Source: Solidesulfovibrio magneticus (GTDB lineage: Bacteria; Desulfobacterota; Desulfovibrionia; Desulfovibrionales; Desulfovibrionaceae). Taken from it: DNA of 64,000 nt. The stretch spans positions 1 through 64,000 of the forward strand of contig DLGG01000038.1 in NCBI GenBank assembly GCA_002482565.1, written 5' to 3'. Both the position numbers and the translations under genes were made by a program. A model generated the notes under the pieces. That model did not search any database, had not been told where the DNA came from, and was given only the letters and a program-made list of their open reading frames with translations. Shown piece after piece: positions 55,863-64,000 of the stretch. The stretch's first letter is position 1. Every line of letters starts with the position of its first letter.

Positions 55863-56453
55863 ATGACCGAACGGTTTGGAGCCTATTCCCGAGAGACCGG
55901 CGAAACCCGCGTGGCCGTCGAGATCACCATCGACGGCGCAGGCAATGCCGCCATTGACACAGGCTTCGGTTTTGCCGACCACATGCTCAACCTGCTGGCC
56001 TTCTGGGCCGGTTTTGACCTCAACCTGACCTGCCGGGGCGACCTGGAAGTCGATGCCCACCACACCCTGGAGGACGTCGCCATCTGTCTGGGCGAGGCTT
56101 TCCGCCAGGCCCTAGGCGAGCGCGTGGGCATAGAGCGGGTGGGCGATGCCCGGGTGCCCATGGACGAGGCCCTGTGCGACGTGGTGGTGGACCTCTCGGG
56201 CCGGCCCTATCTGGTCTACCGCGAAGACGTGCTGCCGCCGGTCATTGCCGGCGAGGAAAAGGACCTGTGGCGGGAATTCTTCAAGTCTCTGGCCATTTCC
56301 GCCCGCATGAACCTTCATATCCATTTCGTGTACGGCCAAAACGGCCACCATCTGGTGGAAGCGGCCTTCAAGGCGTTGGGACTGGCCCTGCGCCGGGCCA
56401 CGGCCGCGCACGGATCGAGCAGGGTGCCGAGCACCAAAGGGAGCCTGGACTGA
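55863..56453 (+). CDS. hisB: Imidazoleglycerol-phosphate dehydratase
   Basis: A 196-residue monofunctional HisB. The two metal-binding repeats are [20 protein letters not shown] and [40 protein letters not shown] also fits. It dehydrates imidazole glycerol phosphate to imidazole acetol phosphate in histidine synthesis. Its stop overlaps the lipoprotein start (TGATG). Confidence 0.96.
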   Translation: MTERFGAYSRETGETRVAVEITIDGAGNAAIDTGFGFADHMLNLLAFWAGFDLNLTCRGDLEVDAHHTLEDVAICLGEAFRQALGERVGIERVGDARVPMDEALCDVVVDLSGRPYLVYREDVLPPVIAGEEKDLWREFFKSLAISARMNLHIHFVYGQNGHHLVEAAFKALGLALRRATAAHGSSRVPSTKGSLD

Positions 56454-57133
56454 TGCGAAGCAAATCTCTGGCCTATCTCGGCGTGGCGCTTTTGGGCTTA
56501 AGCCTCGCCGCCGGCTGCGTACGCAAGACCGCCCCGGTGTCCAAGGCCCCGGCCTCGGGCGATGCCCCGGCTTCGGCCGTGGCCTTCCTGGACAAGAAGT
56601 TCGCCGTGTTGCCCTTTACCATCCCGGCCACCGACGCCGACGTGCTCGCCGGCTATCTGCCGTCGGCCCGGCACGTGCCCGAGGTGGCTCCGGTCCACCT
56701 CGACGCCGCCCTGGAGCAGGATCTGGCCGTGGCCAAGCAGCAGTTCGTGCCGGCCAAGATGGCCGCTTCCTGCGCCAAGTCCGCCCCGCGCGGCGATGAG
56801 CCAGGGCGGTTGGGGACTCTGCGTTATTACGTCAACATCGGCAAGTGCGCCGGCGCGGACTACGTCGTCGTGCCCATGGTCATCGACTGGCGCGAGCGCG
56901 ACGGTTCCGAAATCGGGGCCACCAAGCCGGCCAGCGTCGATTTCGTGCTGTACCTGATTGATGTGCGCACCGGGGCCATGGTCCGCAACTTCCATTTCGA
57001 CGAGACCCAGCAGTCCCTGGTTTCCAACATCCTGGACGCCAAGAAGTTCGTCTCCCGCAACGGCCGTTGGCTCTCGGCCATCGAACTGGCCCAGGAAGGC
57101 CTCAAGAAAGGCATCGCGGAGCTCGGGCTGTGA
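56453..57133 (+). CDS. Putative lipoprotein inserted between hisB and hisA
   Basis: A 226-residue protein of unknown function. The signal sequence ends in the lipobox LAAGC, so a lipid-anchored periplasmic protein is expected. The mature part has [60 protein letters not shown] and a C-terminal [20 protein letters not shown], a pattern seen in envelope proteins that resemble the CsgG/TolB-N family of alpha/beta lipoproteins. It overlaps hisB by one base and hisA by four, so it is translated within the his operon. I cannot name the family. Confidence 0.75.
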   Translation: MRSKSLAYLGVALLGLSLAAGCVRKTAPVSKAPASGDAPASAVAFLDKKFAVLPFTIPATDADVLAGYLPSARHVPEVAPVHLDAALEQDLAVAKQQFVPAKMAASCAKSAPRGDEPGRLGTLRYYVNIGKCAGADYVVVPMVIDWRERDGSEIGATKPASVDFVLYLIDVRTGAMVRNFHFDETQQSLVSNILDAKKFVSRNGRWLSAIELAQEGLKKGIAELGL

Positions 57134-57873
57134 TCATCTTCCCGGCTGTCGATATCAAGGACGGGCAGTGTGTGCGGCTGCGCCAGGGCGTTGCCGACGC
57201 CGTCACCGTGTTTTCCCCCGATCCCGAGGCCATGGCCCGGCATTGGGAAGGGCTTGGGGCCAAATGGCTCCACCTGATCGACTTGGACGGGGCCTTTAGC
57301 GGCAAGCCGCGCAACTTCGAGCTGATCGCCCGCATCTGCTCCGGGTTGTCCATCCCGGTGCAGCTCGGCGGCGGGGTGCGCGACGCGGCCACCGCCGCCG
57401 CCTACCTTAGGGCCGGCGTGAGGCGGCTCATCATCGGCACCCTGGCCTTGGCCGATCCCGACGCGTTTGCTGCCATCTGCGCGGCCCACCCCGGCCGAGT
57501 GGGGGTGTCCCTGGACGCCGTGGACGGCAACCTCAAGGTCAAGGGATGGGTGGAGGATTCCGGCCGCACCGTCGAAGACGTGCTGCCGGGCCTGTCCGCC
57601 GCCGGCGCGGCCTTTGTGGTCTACACCGACATCAGCCGCGACGGCATGCAGTCGGGCGTGAACCTGCCGGCCCTTACGCGGCTGCTGGAGCTCACCGACC
57701 TGCCGGTCATCGCCGCCGGCGGCGTGGCCACCCTGGACGACGTCAAAGCGCTCTATCCCTATGTGAAAAAGGGTCTTGAAGGCCTCATTTCCGGCCGGGC
57801 CATCTACGAGGGCACCCTCGATTTTCCGGCGGCCCTGGCCTATATCGCCGAAAAAACGAAGGAGGACGCCTGA
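57130..57873 (+). CDS. hisA: ProFAR isomerase HisA
   Basis: A 247-residue (beta-alpha)8-barrel starting at GTG inside the lipoprotein stop (GTGATC). It has [19 protein letters not shown] with the catalytic Asp, [20 protein letters not shown], the second catalytic Asp in [14 protein letters not shown], and [16 protein letters not shown]. It isomerises ProFAR to PRFAR in histidine synthesis. Its last codon overlaps the start of the next gene. Confidence 0.96.
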   Translation: MIIFPAVDIKDGQCVRLRQGVADAVTVFSPDPEAMARHWEGLGAKWLHLIDLDGAFSGKPRNFELIARICSGLSIPVQLGGGVRDAATAAAYLRAGVRRLIIGTLALADPDAFAAICAAHPGRVGVSLDAVDGNLKVKGWVEDSGRTVEDVLPGLSAAGAAFVVYTDISRDGMQSGVNLPALTRLLELTDLPVIAAGGVATLDDVKALYPYVKKGLEGLISGRAIYEGTLDFPAALAYIAEKTKEDA

Positions 57874-58073
57874 TGCCAACCATCGAAGTCGGCGGCATGC
57901 ACTGCCAGAACTGCGCCAATTCCGTGACCAAGGCCCTCTCGGCCCTGCCGGGGCTGTCCAACGTCTCCGTGGACCTGGGCAAGGGACTGGTGTCCTTTGA
58001 GGGCGAAGCTCCGCAGGACGACATCAAGGCCGCCATCGACAAGATCGGCTTTGTTCCCGGAACCATGAAATAG
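57873..58073 (+). CDS. Heavy-metal-associated (CopZ-like) protein
   Basis: A 66-residue protein of the HMA ferredoxin-like fold. The metal-binding motif is GGMHCQNCANSV, and VSVDLGKGLVSFEG follows. It may be a copper or other soft-metal chaperone. The ATG overlaps the hisA stop (TGATG), so translation is coupled to histidine genes; no P-type ATPase is in the window. Confidence 0.87.
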   Translation: MPTIEVGGMHCQNCANSVTKALSALPGLSNVSVDLGKGLVSFEGEAPQDDIKAAIDKIGFVPGTMK

Positions 58074-58145
58074 CGGCCTGTGCGTTGTGTTTTTTGGCAA
58101 ACGGCCGTCGCAGCATTCGCGGCGGCTGTTTGTTTTGGAGGGGCC

Positions 58146-58823
58146 ATGGAAAGCAGGGCGTTGACGGCAAGGGCAGGGCGACGACTTAGGGCCGTGCTTG
58201 TGCTGGTCGTCATTTGCCTGGCGGCCGGAGCGCAGCCGGCCAGGGCGACCGACGAGACTGTTCGGGCGGTCACGGTCTATGACGGCGACACTTGCCGGCT
58301 GGCCCATGGCCGCACCCTGCGCCTGGCCGGCGTGGACGCCCCGGAAACCGCCCACGACGGCCGGCCGGCCCAGTATTTCGCCGAACAGGCCAAGGCGGCC
58401 CTGGAGGGGCTGGTTCGGGGCGTCCCGTTGCGGTTTGTTGGAGTCGGGCCGGCCCAGGACCGTTTCGGCCGGCTTCTGGGCGATCTTGTCCTGCCGGATG
58501 GGCGCAGCGTGACGGAGATCCTGCTCTCCAGGGGGTGCGTCTTCGTCTTCTGGCATGAGGACGTGGGGGAGGCGCTTTTCCACCGCTATCTCGGCCTCCA
58601 GCGCCGGGCTATGGCCGAAGGGCAAGGGTTTTGGCCGCGCCTGCTGGCGCTGCCGCCCCCGGCCGCGCCTTATGTCGGCAATGCGTCCTCGCACCGCTTT
58701 CATGGCCCAGGCTGCCCGGACGCGGCCCGGATCGGCCGGCGCAACCGGGTGGCCCTGCCGACCCTTGGCGAAGCGTTTTACCAAGGCTATGCGCCGGCTC
58801 GTGAATGCACGCCCTGGCCGTAA
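58146..58823 (+). CDS. Secreted thermonuclease-family protein with C-terminal metal-binding motif
   Basis: A 225-residue protein; ATG chosen after GGAGGGGCC. The signal peptide ends near QPARATDE. The SNase (OB-fold) domain has VYDGDTCRLAHGRTLRLAGV, DAPETAHDGRPAQYFAEQA, and RFGRLLGDLVLPDGRSVTEI, supplying the catalytic Asp, Arg, Glu and Arg set. A short C-terminal module (NASSHRFHGPGCPDAARIGR, then NRVALPTLGEAFYQGYAPAR) resembles the Ada-like/SSXFH metal-binding tail. It should cut DNA or RNA outside the cytoplasm. Confidence 0.85.
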   Translation: MESRALTARAGRRLRAVLVLVVICLAAGAQPARATDETVRAVTVYDGDTCRLAHGRTLRLAGVDAPETAHDGRPAQYFAEQAKAALEGLVRGVPLRFVGVGPAQDRFGRLLGDLVLPDGRSVTEILLSRGCVFVFWHEDVGEALFHRYLGLQRRAMAEGQGFWPRLLALPPPAAPYVGNASSHRFHGPGCPDAARIGRRNRVALPTLGEAFYQGYAPARECTPWP

Positions 58824-58849
58824 AGCCGAACAAACGACGGGCGCAAGCC

Positions 58850-58878
58850 GGCCTTGACGCGCAAATGGCCTTGACGCG
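58850..58878. repeat. Tandem 12-base direct repeat upstream of yajC
   Basis: Two copies of GGCCTTGACGCG separated by CAAAT in the 174-base gap before yajC. Each copy has a TTGACG that could serve as a -35 box, though no good -10 box lies at the right distance from either. Confidence 0.6.
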
Positions 58879-58997
58879 ACGGCGATTTTAGACCATCCAT
58901 TTTGGCGCGATAGACGCGTCCCGGCCACGGCGCGACGCTTCGGACGTTCGAAGCACGCCCATTCGCCGGCGGCACCATCATCCTAATTGGAGGCATC

Positions 58998-59369
58998 ATG
59001 CTGTTTCCGAGTCTGGCGCACGCCATGGGCGCCGCGCCCGGCGGCGACGCCGCGGGGGGCAACCCCATCACCGCCTTTTTGCCGCTTATCCTCATGTTCG
59101 CCATCTTCTACTTCCTGCTTATCCGCCCACAGCAGAAGAAGGCCAAGCAGCACCGGGAATACCTGGCCGGCCTCAAGCGCGGCGACTACATTCTGACCGG
59201 CGGCGGCATCTACGGCCGCATCATGGAAGTCCACGGCGACAAGATCACCATCGAGATCGCCAAGGACCTCACGATCGAGATCAACCGCAACTTCGTCTCC
59301 GGCCCCGGCGAAGCCGGCGCTCCGGCCGCCAAGGCCGAGCCCAAGGGCAAAGACAAGTCCAAGGATTAG
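58998..59369 (+). CDS. yajC: Preprotein translocase subunit YajC
   Basis: A 123-residue protein with a periplasmic N-terminus, one helix (ITAFLPLILMFAIFYFLLIR) followed by PQQKKAKQHREYLAGLKRGD, then the YajC fold with ILTGGGIYGRIMEVHGDKIT. A Lys/Glu-rich tail (KGKDKSKD) closes it. It works with SecDF-YajC in export. GGAGG is well placed. A hairpin pair lies between it and secD. Confidence 0.93.
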   Translation: MLFPSLAHAMGAAPGGDAAGGNPITAFLPLILMFAIFYFLLIRPQQKKAKQHREYLAGLKRGDYILTGGGIYGRIMEVHGDKITIEIAKDLTIEINRNFVSGPGEAGAPAAKAEPKGKDKSKD

Positions 59370-59380
59370 GGATATTCCTC

Positions 59381-59447
59381 TTCGGGCCGCACAGGCCCGA
59401 AGCGACGGCGAAGGGCTGCCCCGGCAGTCCCTTCGTTTTGTCGTTTG
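59381..59447 (+). terminator. Two hairpins between yajC and secD
   Basis: The first has arms CTTCGGGCC / GGCCCGAAG with a 5-base loop (59381-59403). The second, CGAAGGGCTGCC with GGCAGTCCCTTCG (59410-59436, one bulge), is followed by TTTTGTCGTTTG. The second is a good partial terminator and may reduce secD transcription relative to yajC. Confidence 0.6.
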
Positions 59448-59484
59448 ACTCCCAAGCGCAAGCCTCCCAAGGAGAGCCTCGCCC

Positions 59485-61089
<1,605 letters not shown>

Positions 61090-61117
61090 AACAGTGATTT
61101 CGAAAGCTTGCCTTTCT

Positions 61118-61141
61118 GACGGCCCCCGCAAGGGGGCCGTC
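61118..61141 (+). terminator. Terminator after secD
   Basis: Perfect 10-base stem GACGGCCCCC / GGGGGCCGTC with loop GCAA, 29 bases after the secD stop, followed by GTCGTTTCGG, a weak T-run. Confidence 0.7.
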
Positions 61142-61211
61142 GTCGTTTCGGCGTTTGACCGGCGGGTCAAGGGGCCGTAGAGTGCCGGCCACCGTGAGTA
61201 GCGAGGTCCCT

Positions 61212-63275
61212 GTGTCCCAACGCCTGTGCGTCGTCCTGGCCCTTTTGGGGCTGCTGGCGCTGTGTTCGCCAGTCGTGTCCGTCATGGCCGGCGGCGACAA
61301 GCCGTTCACCATCGAGGTCATGCTGCGTCTGGCCTCAATCGACGATGTCCGCGTAGCCGCTGACGGCAAACGCGTCGCCTTTGTCGTGACCCGAATGTCC
61401 GATCAGGCCGGCGAACCTGTCTCACGCATTTTCTTGACCGACATGGCCCGGGAGGGCGGACGTCCCATCACCCCGGCCACAACCTCTTGCGACCACCCGC
61501 GTTTTTCCCCGGACGGCAAATGGCTGGCCTATCTCTGCCAGGGCGATAACGCCTCCGAGCTCCATTTGCTCCAGCTCGCCGCCGGCCAATCACGCCGCTT
61601 AAGCGACGGCCGGGCCGACATCCTTGATCTGGCGTTTTCCCCGGACGGCAAGAAACTGGCCGTCACCGCCACGACCAGTCCCAAGGCCGGGCCAAACCGT
61701 CCCGAGGGCTGCGACGGCGACGTCGAGGTGCTCGACAGCCCTGGCGGACTGGCCGGACTCTACCTCCTGACCGTGTCCCAGCCCGGGGTCATGCGCCAGC
61801 TTGTCGCCGACCGGGACGTAGGCGCATTCGCCTTTTCCCCGGATGGCCGCCGCATTGTTTTCGAAACCGCCAACCCCCACGCCCCGCCCCGAGGACGTGC
61901 CCATAACGGCTCAACCGGCGGCCCCGCCCCCATTGACGCCGGCCATGCCGACATCGCCATGGTCGAACTCGACAAGGGCGGCATGAAGCTCTTGGCCGCT
62001 TCAGACGCATCGGAAAACATGCCGACCGTCTCGCCCGACGGCCGCTTGCTGGCTTATGTGGCCACGGCCGCGCCCGGATTTTATTATAACGCCGGCCGGG
62101 TCATGGTCGTGCCCCTGGCCGGCGGCGAGGCGCGCCCCTTGGCTCTTACGCCTGACGCCCGGCCCGAACTCCTGGGCTGGGCCCAAGACGGCCAAAGCCT
62201 GCTCGTGCGGGAGGCCGACGGCGTGGGAGCCGCGCTCTATGCCTTGCCTCTGGACAGCCAGCCCCCGACTCGCCTCGACGATGGCCGACGCATTCCGCTC
62301 CAGGCCAGTTTGTCCCCCGGTTCCCGACATCTGGGGCTGGCGCTCACCGATTGGGATCTGCCGCCCGAGGCTTTCGTCACCTCGGTCGAGCGCTACGAGC
62401 CCAAGGCCGTGTCCGCCGTCAACCGGGAATTTGCCGCCTACCAGACGGTCAAGCCCGAGATCGTGCGGTGGAAGTCGGCTGACGGGACCCTGATTGAAGG
62501 CCTGTATACCCCGCCGGCAGGATCTGTGGTCGGCGCGCCGCCGCTTCTGGTCGAACTCCACGGCGGCCCGGCCCAGGCCGCCCAGCGTCTCTATCCCGGC
62601 CTGCTCAACAGCTACCCCCTGGCCGTATTTTCCGCCCACGGCTATGCCCTGTTTCAGCCCAACGTCCGGGGCTCCGACGGTTACGGGCCGGCTTTTCGCC
62701 GAGCCATCGTCAACGATTGGGGCGGCGTCGATTTCGCCGACCTGATGTCCGGCCTCGATGCGCTCATCGCCAAGGGCCAAGCCGATCCCAAGCGCCTTGG
62801 CGTCATGGGCTGGAGCTACGGCGGCTACCTTGCCGCCTGGGCCATCGGCCACACCGACCGGTTCAAGGCCGCCTCCATCGGCGGCGGCATCACCAATCTG
62901 GTCAGCCAGTGCGGCAGCATGGATTTGCCTGATTTCATGCCGCTGTACATGGGCGGCGAAGCCTATGAACGCTTCGACTTCCTGTTTGACCGCTCACCGC
63001 TGAAATACGCCGCCGCCATCCAGACCCCGACGCTGTTCCAACATGGCGTGGCCGACGAGCGCGTCCCCTTCACCCAGGCCCTGGAACTCTACACCGCCCT
63101 GTCCCGTCGCGGCGTGGTCACCAGGCTGGCCGCCTATCCGCGAAGCGGCCACGACATCACCGAAACGGGGCTGTTGCGCGACCTCATGGTTCGCAACCTC
63201 GACTGGTTCGCGCGCTTCGTGCCGGCCACGGCGACCCAATCCCGGCCGGCCATGGCCAAGGCCGACCCCTCCTAG
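61212..63275 (+). CDS. Exported S9-family serine peptidase (prolyl-oligopeptidase fold)
   Basis: A 687-residue protein from a GTG preceded by GAGG; further in-frame starts upstream exist but have no ribosome site. A signal peptide covers about the first 30 residues (VVLALLGLLALCSPVVSVMA). A beta-propeller of WD40/TolB-like repeats (FSPDGKWLAYLC, FSPDGKKLAVTA, FSPDGRRIVFET) fills the middle. The C-terminal alpha/beta-hydrolase domain has Ser535 in GWSYGGYLA, Asp615 in GVADERVP and His647 in SGHDIT. Such enzymes cut short peptides. It may act in the periplasm. Confidence 0.9.
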   Translation: MSQRLCVVLALLGLLALCSPVVSVMAGGDKPFTIEVMLRLASIDDVRVAADGKRVAFVVTRMSDQAGEPVSRIFLTDMAREGGRPITPATTSCDHPRFSPDGKWLAYLCQGDNASELHLLQLAAGQSRRLSDGRADILDLAFSPDGKKLAVTATTSPKAGPNRPEGCDGDVEVLDSPGGLAGLYLLTVSQPGVMRQLVADRDVGAFAFSPDGRRIVFETANPHAPPRGRAHNGSTGGPAPIDAGHADIAMVELDKGGMKLLAASDASENMPTVSPDGRLLAYVATAAPGFYYNAGRVMVVPLAGGEARPLALTPDARPELLGWAQDGQSLLVREADGVGAALYALPLDSQPPTRLDDGRRIPLQASLSPGSRHLGLALTDWDLPPEAFVTSVERYEPKAVSAVNREFAAYQTVKPEIVRWKSADGTLIEGLYTPPAGSVVGAPPLLVELHGGPAQAAQRLYPGLLNSYPLAVFSAHGYALFQPNVRGSDGYGPAFRRAIVNDWGGVDFADLMSGLDALIAKGQADPKRLGVMGWSYGGYLAAWAIGHTDRFKAASIGGGITNLVSQCGSMDLPDFMPLYMGGEAYERFDFLFDRSPLKYAAAIQTPTLFQHGVADERVPFTQALELYTALSRRGVVTRLAAYPRSGHDITETGLLRDLMVRNLDWFARFVPATATQSRPAMAKADPS

Positions 63276-63322
63276 GCCTCGGACCGCCTTTTCTCCCGGC
63301 GCTTATCGTGGCAGAAAGGGCC

Positions 63323-64000
63323 ATGGAATCACCCGTCGCCTGTCGCCTAACCGCCGGATTGTGCCGGATCGCGTTACGACGGCTTGGTCAGTCATGGTCT
63401 TGCCGTGCCCAGGCAGGGGCTGGCCGGGTTGTGAAACTCTTGGGGTTCTGGCTTATGGGCCAGGCGGTCTTCCTGGCCCTGGTCGGTCCAACGCCCGCCC
63501 TGGCCGATGCGGACCGGTTCGAGGTGGCGCTTGTCGGCCGGACCCTGGGCTACCGCGACCTGCGCGAGCCGACATCCTTTACGCCCTCGGCCGCCTTTCT
63601 GCCGCAACAGGGCGGCTGGGTCCGCAACTGGACCGAGCAGCGGGGCTACGTCGAAGCCGTCTTTCGCCTCCTGGACACCAATCACGTCGTCCTGGCCCTG
63701 GGCGGCCAGGTCGGGGCTTCGGTGGGCCGGTTCGAAGCCAAGAACGTGGAGCAGGGCGTGTACGAGGCCTGGGAAACCCGGCCGGCTTTTCTCTGGGGGC
63801 CGTGCGCCCGGCTGATCCTGCGCCGCCAGCCCGGAGATGGCGTCTTTGCCCGGTTCGACTACGCCTTTTTTTCGGCCGCTGCCCCCGAAGCCCGGGAGGA
63901 GGGGGCCAACCGGTCTGGCGGGGGCACGCCGCCCTCGGCCCGGGACGCCTTTTTCTCCTGGACCAGCCATGAGGCCACGGCCCGGCTCGGCTACGACTAC
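63323..64000 (+). CDS. Exported protein of unknown function, N-terminal part (runs off the window)
   Basis: An open frame of 226 codons to the window end, from an ATG preceded by GAAAGGG; a GTG at 63431 gives a cleaner signal peptide (MKLLGFWLMGQAVFLALVGP, cleavage near ALADAD). The mature part alternates hydrophobic and polar residues with Trp and Tyr (VALVGRTLGYRDLREPTSF, ARLILRRQPGDGVFARFDYA), as in outer-membrane barrels. Function is unknown and the end is missing, so this is provisional. Confidence 0.6.
   Translation, partial: MESPVACRLTAGLCRIALRRLGQSWSCRAQAGAGRVVKLLGFWLMGQAVFLALVGPTPALADADRFEVALVGRTLGYRDLREPTSFTPSAAFLPQQGGWVRNWTEQRGYVEAVFRLLDTNHVVLALGGQVGASVGRFEAKNVEQGVYEAWETRPAFLWGPCARLILRRQPGDGVFARFDYAFFSAAAPEAREEGANRSGGGTPPSARDAFFSWTSHEATARLGYDY

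Overview
The window is GC-rich (except for one clear AT-rich patch) and gene-dense. Gene content points to a sulfate-reducing deltaproteobacterium of the Desulfovibrionaceae, probably of the Desulfovibrio magneticus / Solidesulfovibrio type. The pointers are two tungsten-type aldehyde:ferredoxin oxidoreductases, a cytochrome c maturation operon of the variant kind known from Desulfovibrio (CcmE with Cys in place of the haem-binding His), many HAAT/Liv-type amino-acid transporters and stand-alone fliM. The taxonomic call is inference from gene content; no rRNA gene is present.

Layout. 1-9.6 kb: the tail of a threonylcarbamoyl-AMP synthase, a GT9 glycosyltransferase, a Nudix hydrolase, glycogen genes glgA and glgB, pdxA, a secreted alginate-lyase-like protein and pgi. 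9.7-14.7 kb: an aldehyde oxidoreductase with its polyferredoxin, tRNA-Ala(CGC), an SDR oxidoreductase, and a kinase-fold protein paired with a universal stress protein. 14.9-18.6 kb: a MoxR ATPase / metallopeptidase-VWA / unknown-protein operon and a hicAB-like toxin-antitoxin pair. 18.7-29.4 kb: an eight-gene minus-strand operon (class III aminotransferase, LivKHMGF transporter, second aldehyde oxidoreductase, CBS protein) lying downstream of a PAS/AAA+/HTH sigma-54 activator, with a candidate -24/-12 promoter and inverted repeats between them. It reads as import, transamination and ferredoxin-linked oxidation of an omega-amino acid.

29.4-34.9 kb: an AT-rich insert carrying one membrane protein of unknown function, then four overlapping genes (C39-like peptidase, RLAN/RimK ATP-grasp ligase, GCS2-type glutamate-cysteine ligase, N-formylglutamate amidohydrolase family) that look like a small-peptide ligation system. 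34.9-42.3 kb: fliM, an outer-membrane barrel protein with a good sigma-70 promoter, a methyltransferase, proA, nadD, an AlgX/AlgJ-like SGNH protein, and a DUF21/CBS membrane protein. 42.3-47.6 kb: ccmEFABCD plus a TPR protein; no ccmG or ccmH is in the cluster.

47.7-55.5 kb: a second complete Liv transporter running into guaBA. 55.5-64 kb: tatB, hisB, a lipoprotein, hisA, a heavy-metal-binding protein, a secreted nuclease, yajC, secD (no secF follows), an S9 serine peptidase and the first part of an exported protein cut by the window end. Most promising for follow-up are the four-gene amidoligase cluster and the sigma-54 / aminotransferase / Liv / aldehyde-oxidoreductase regulon.
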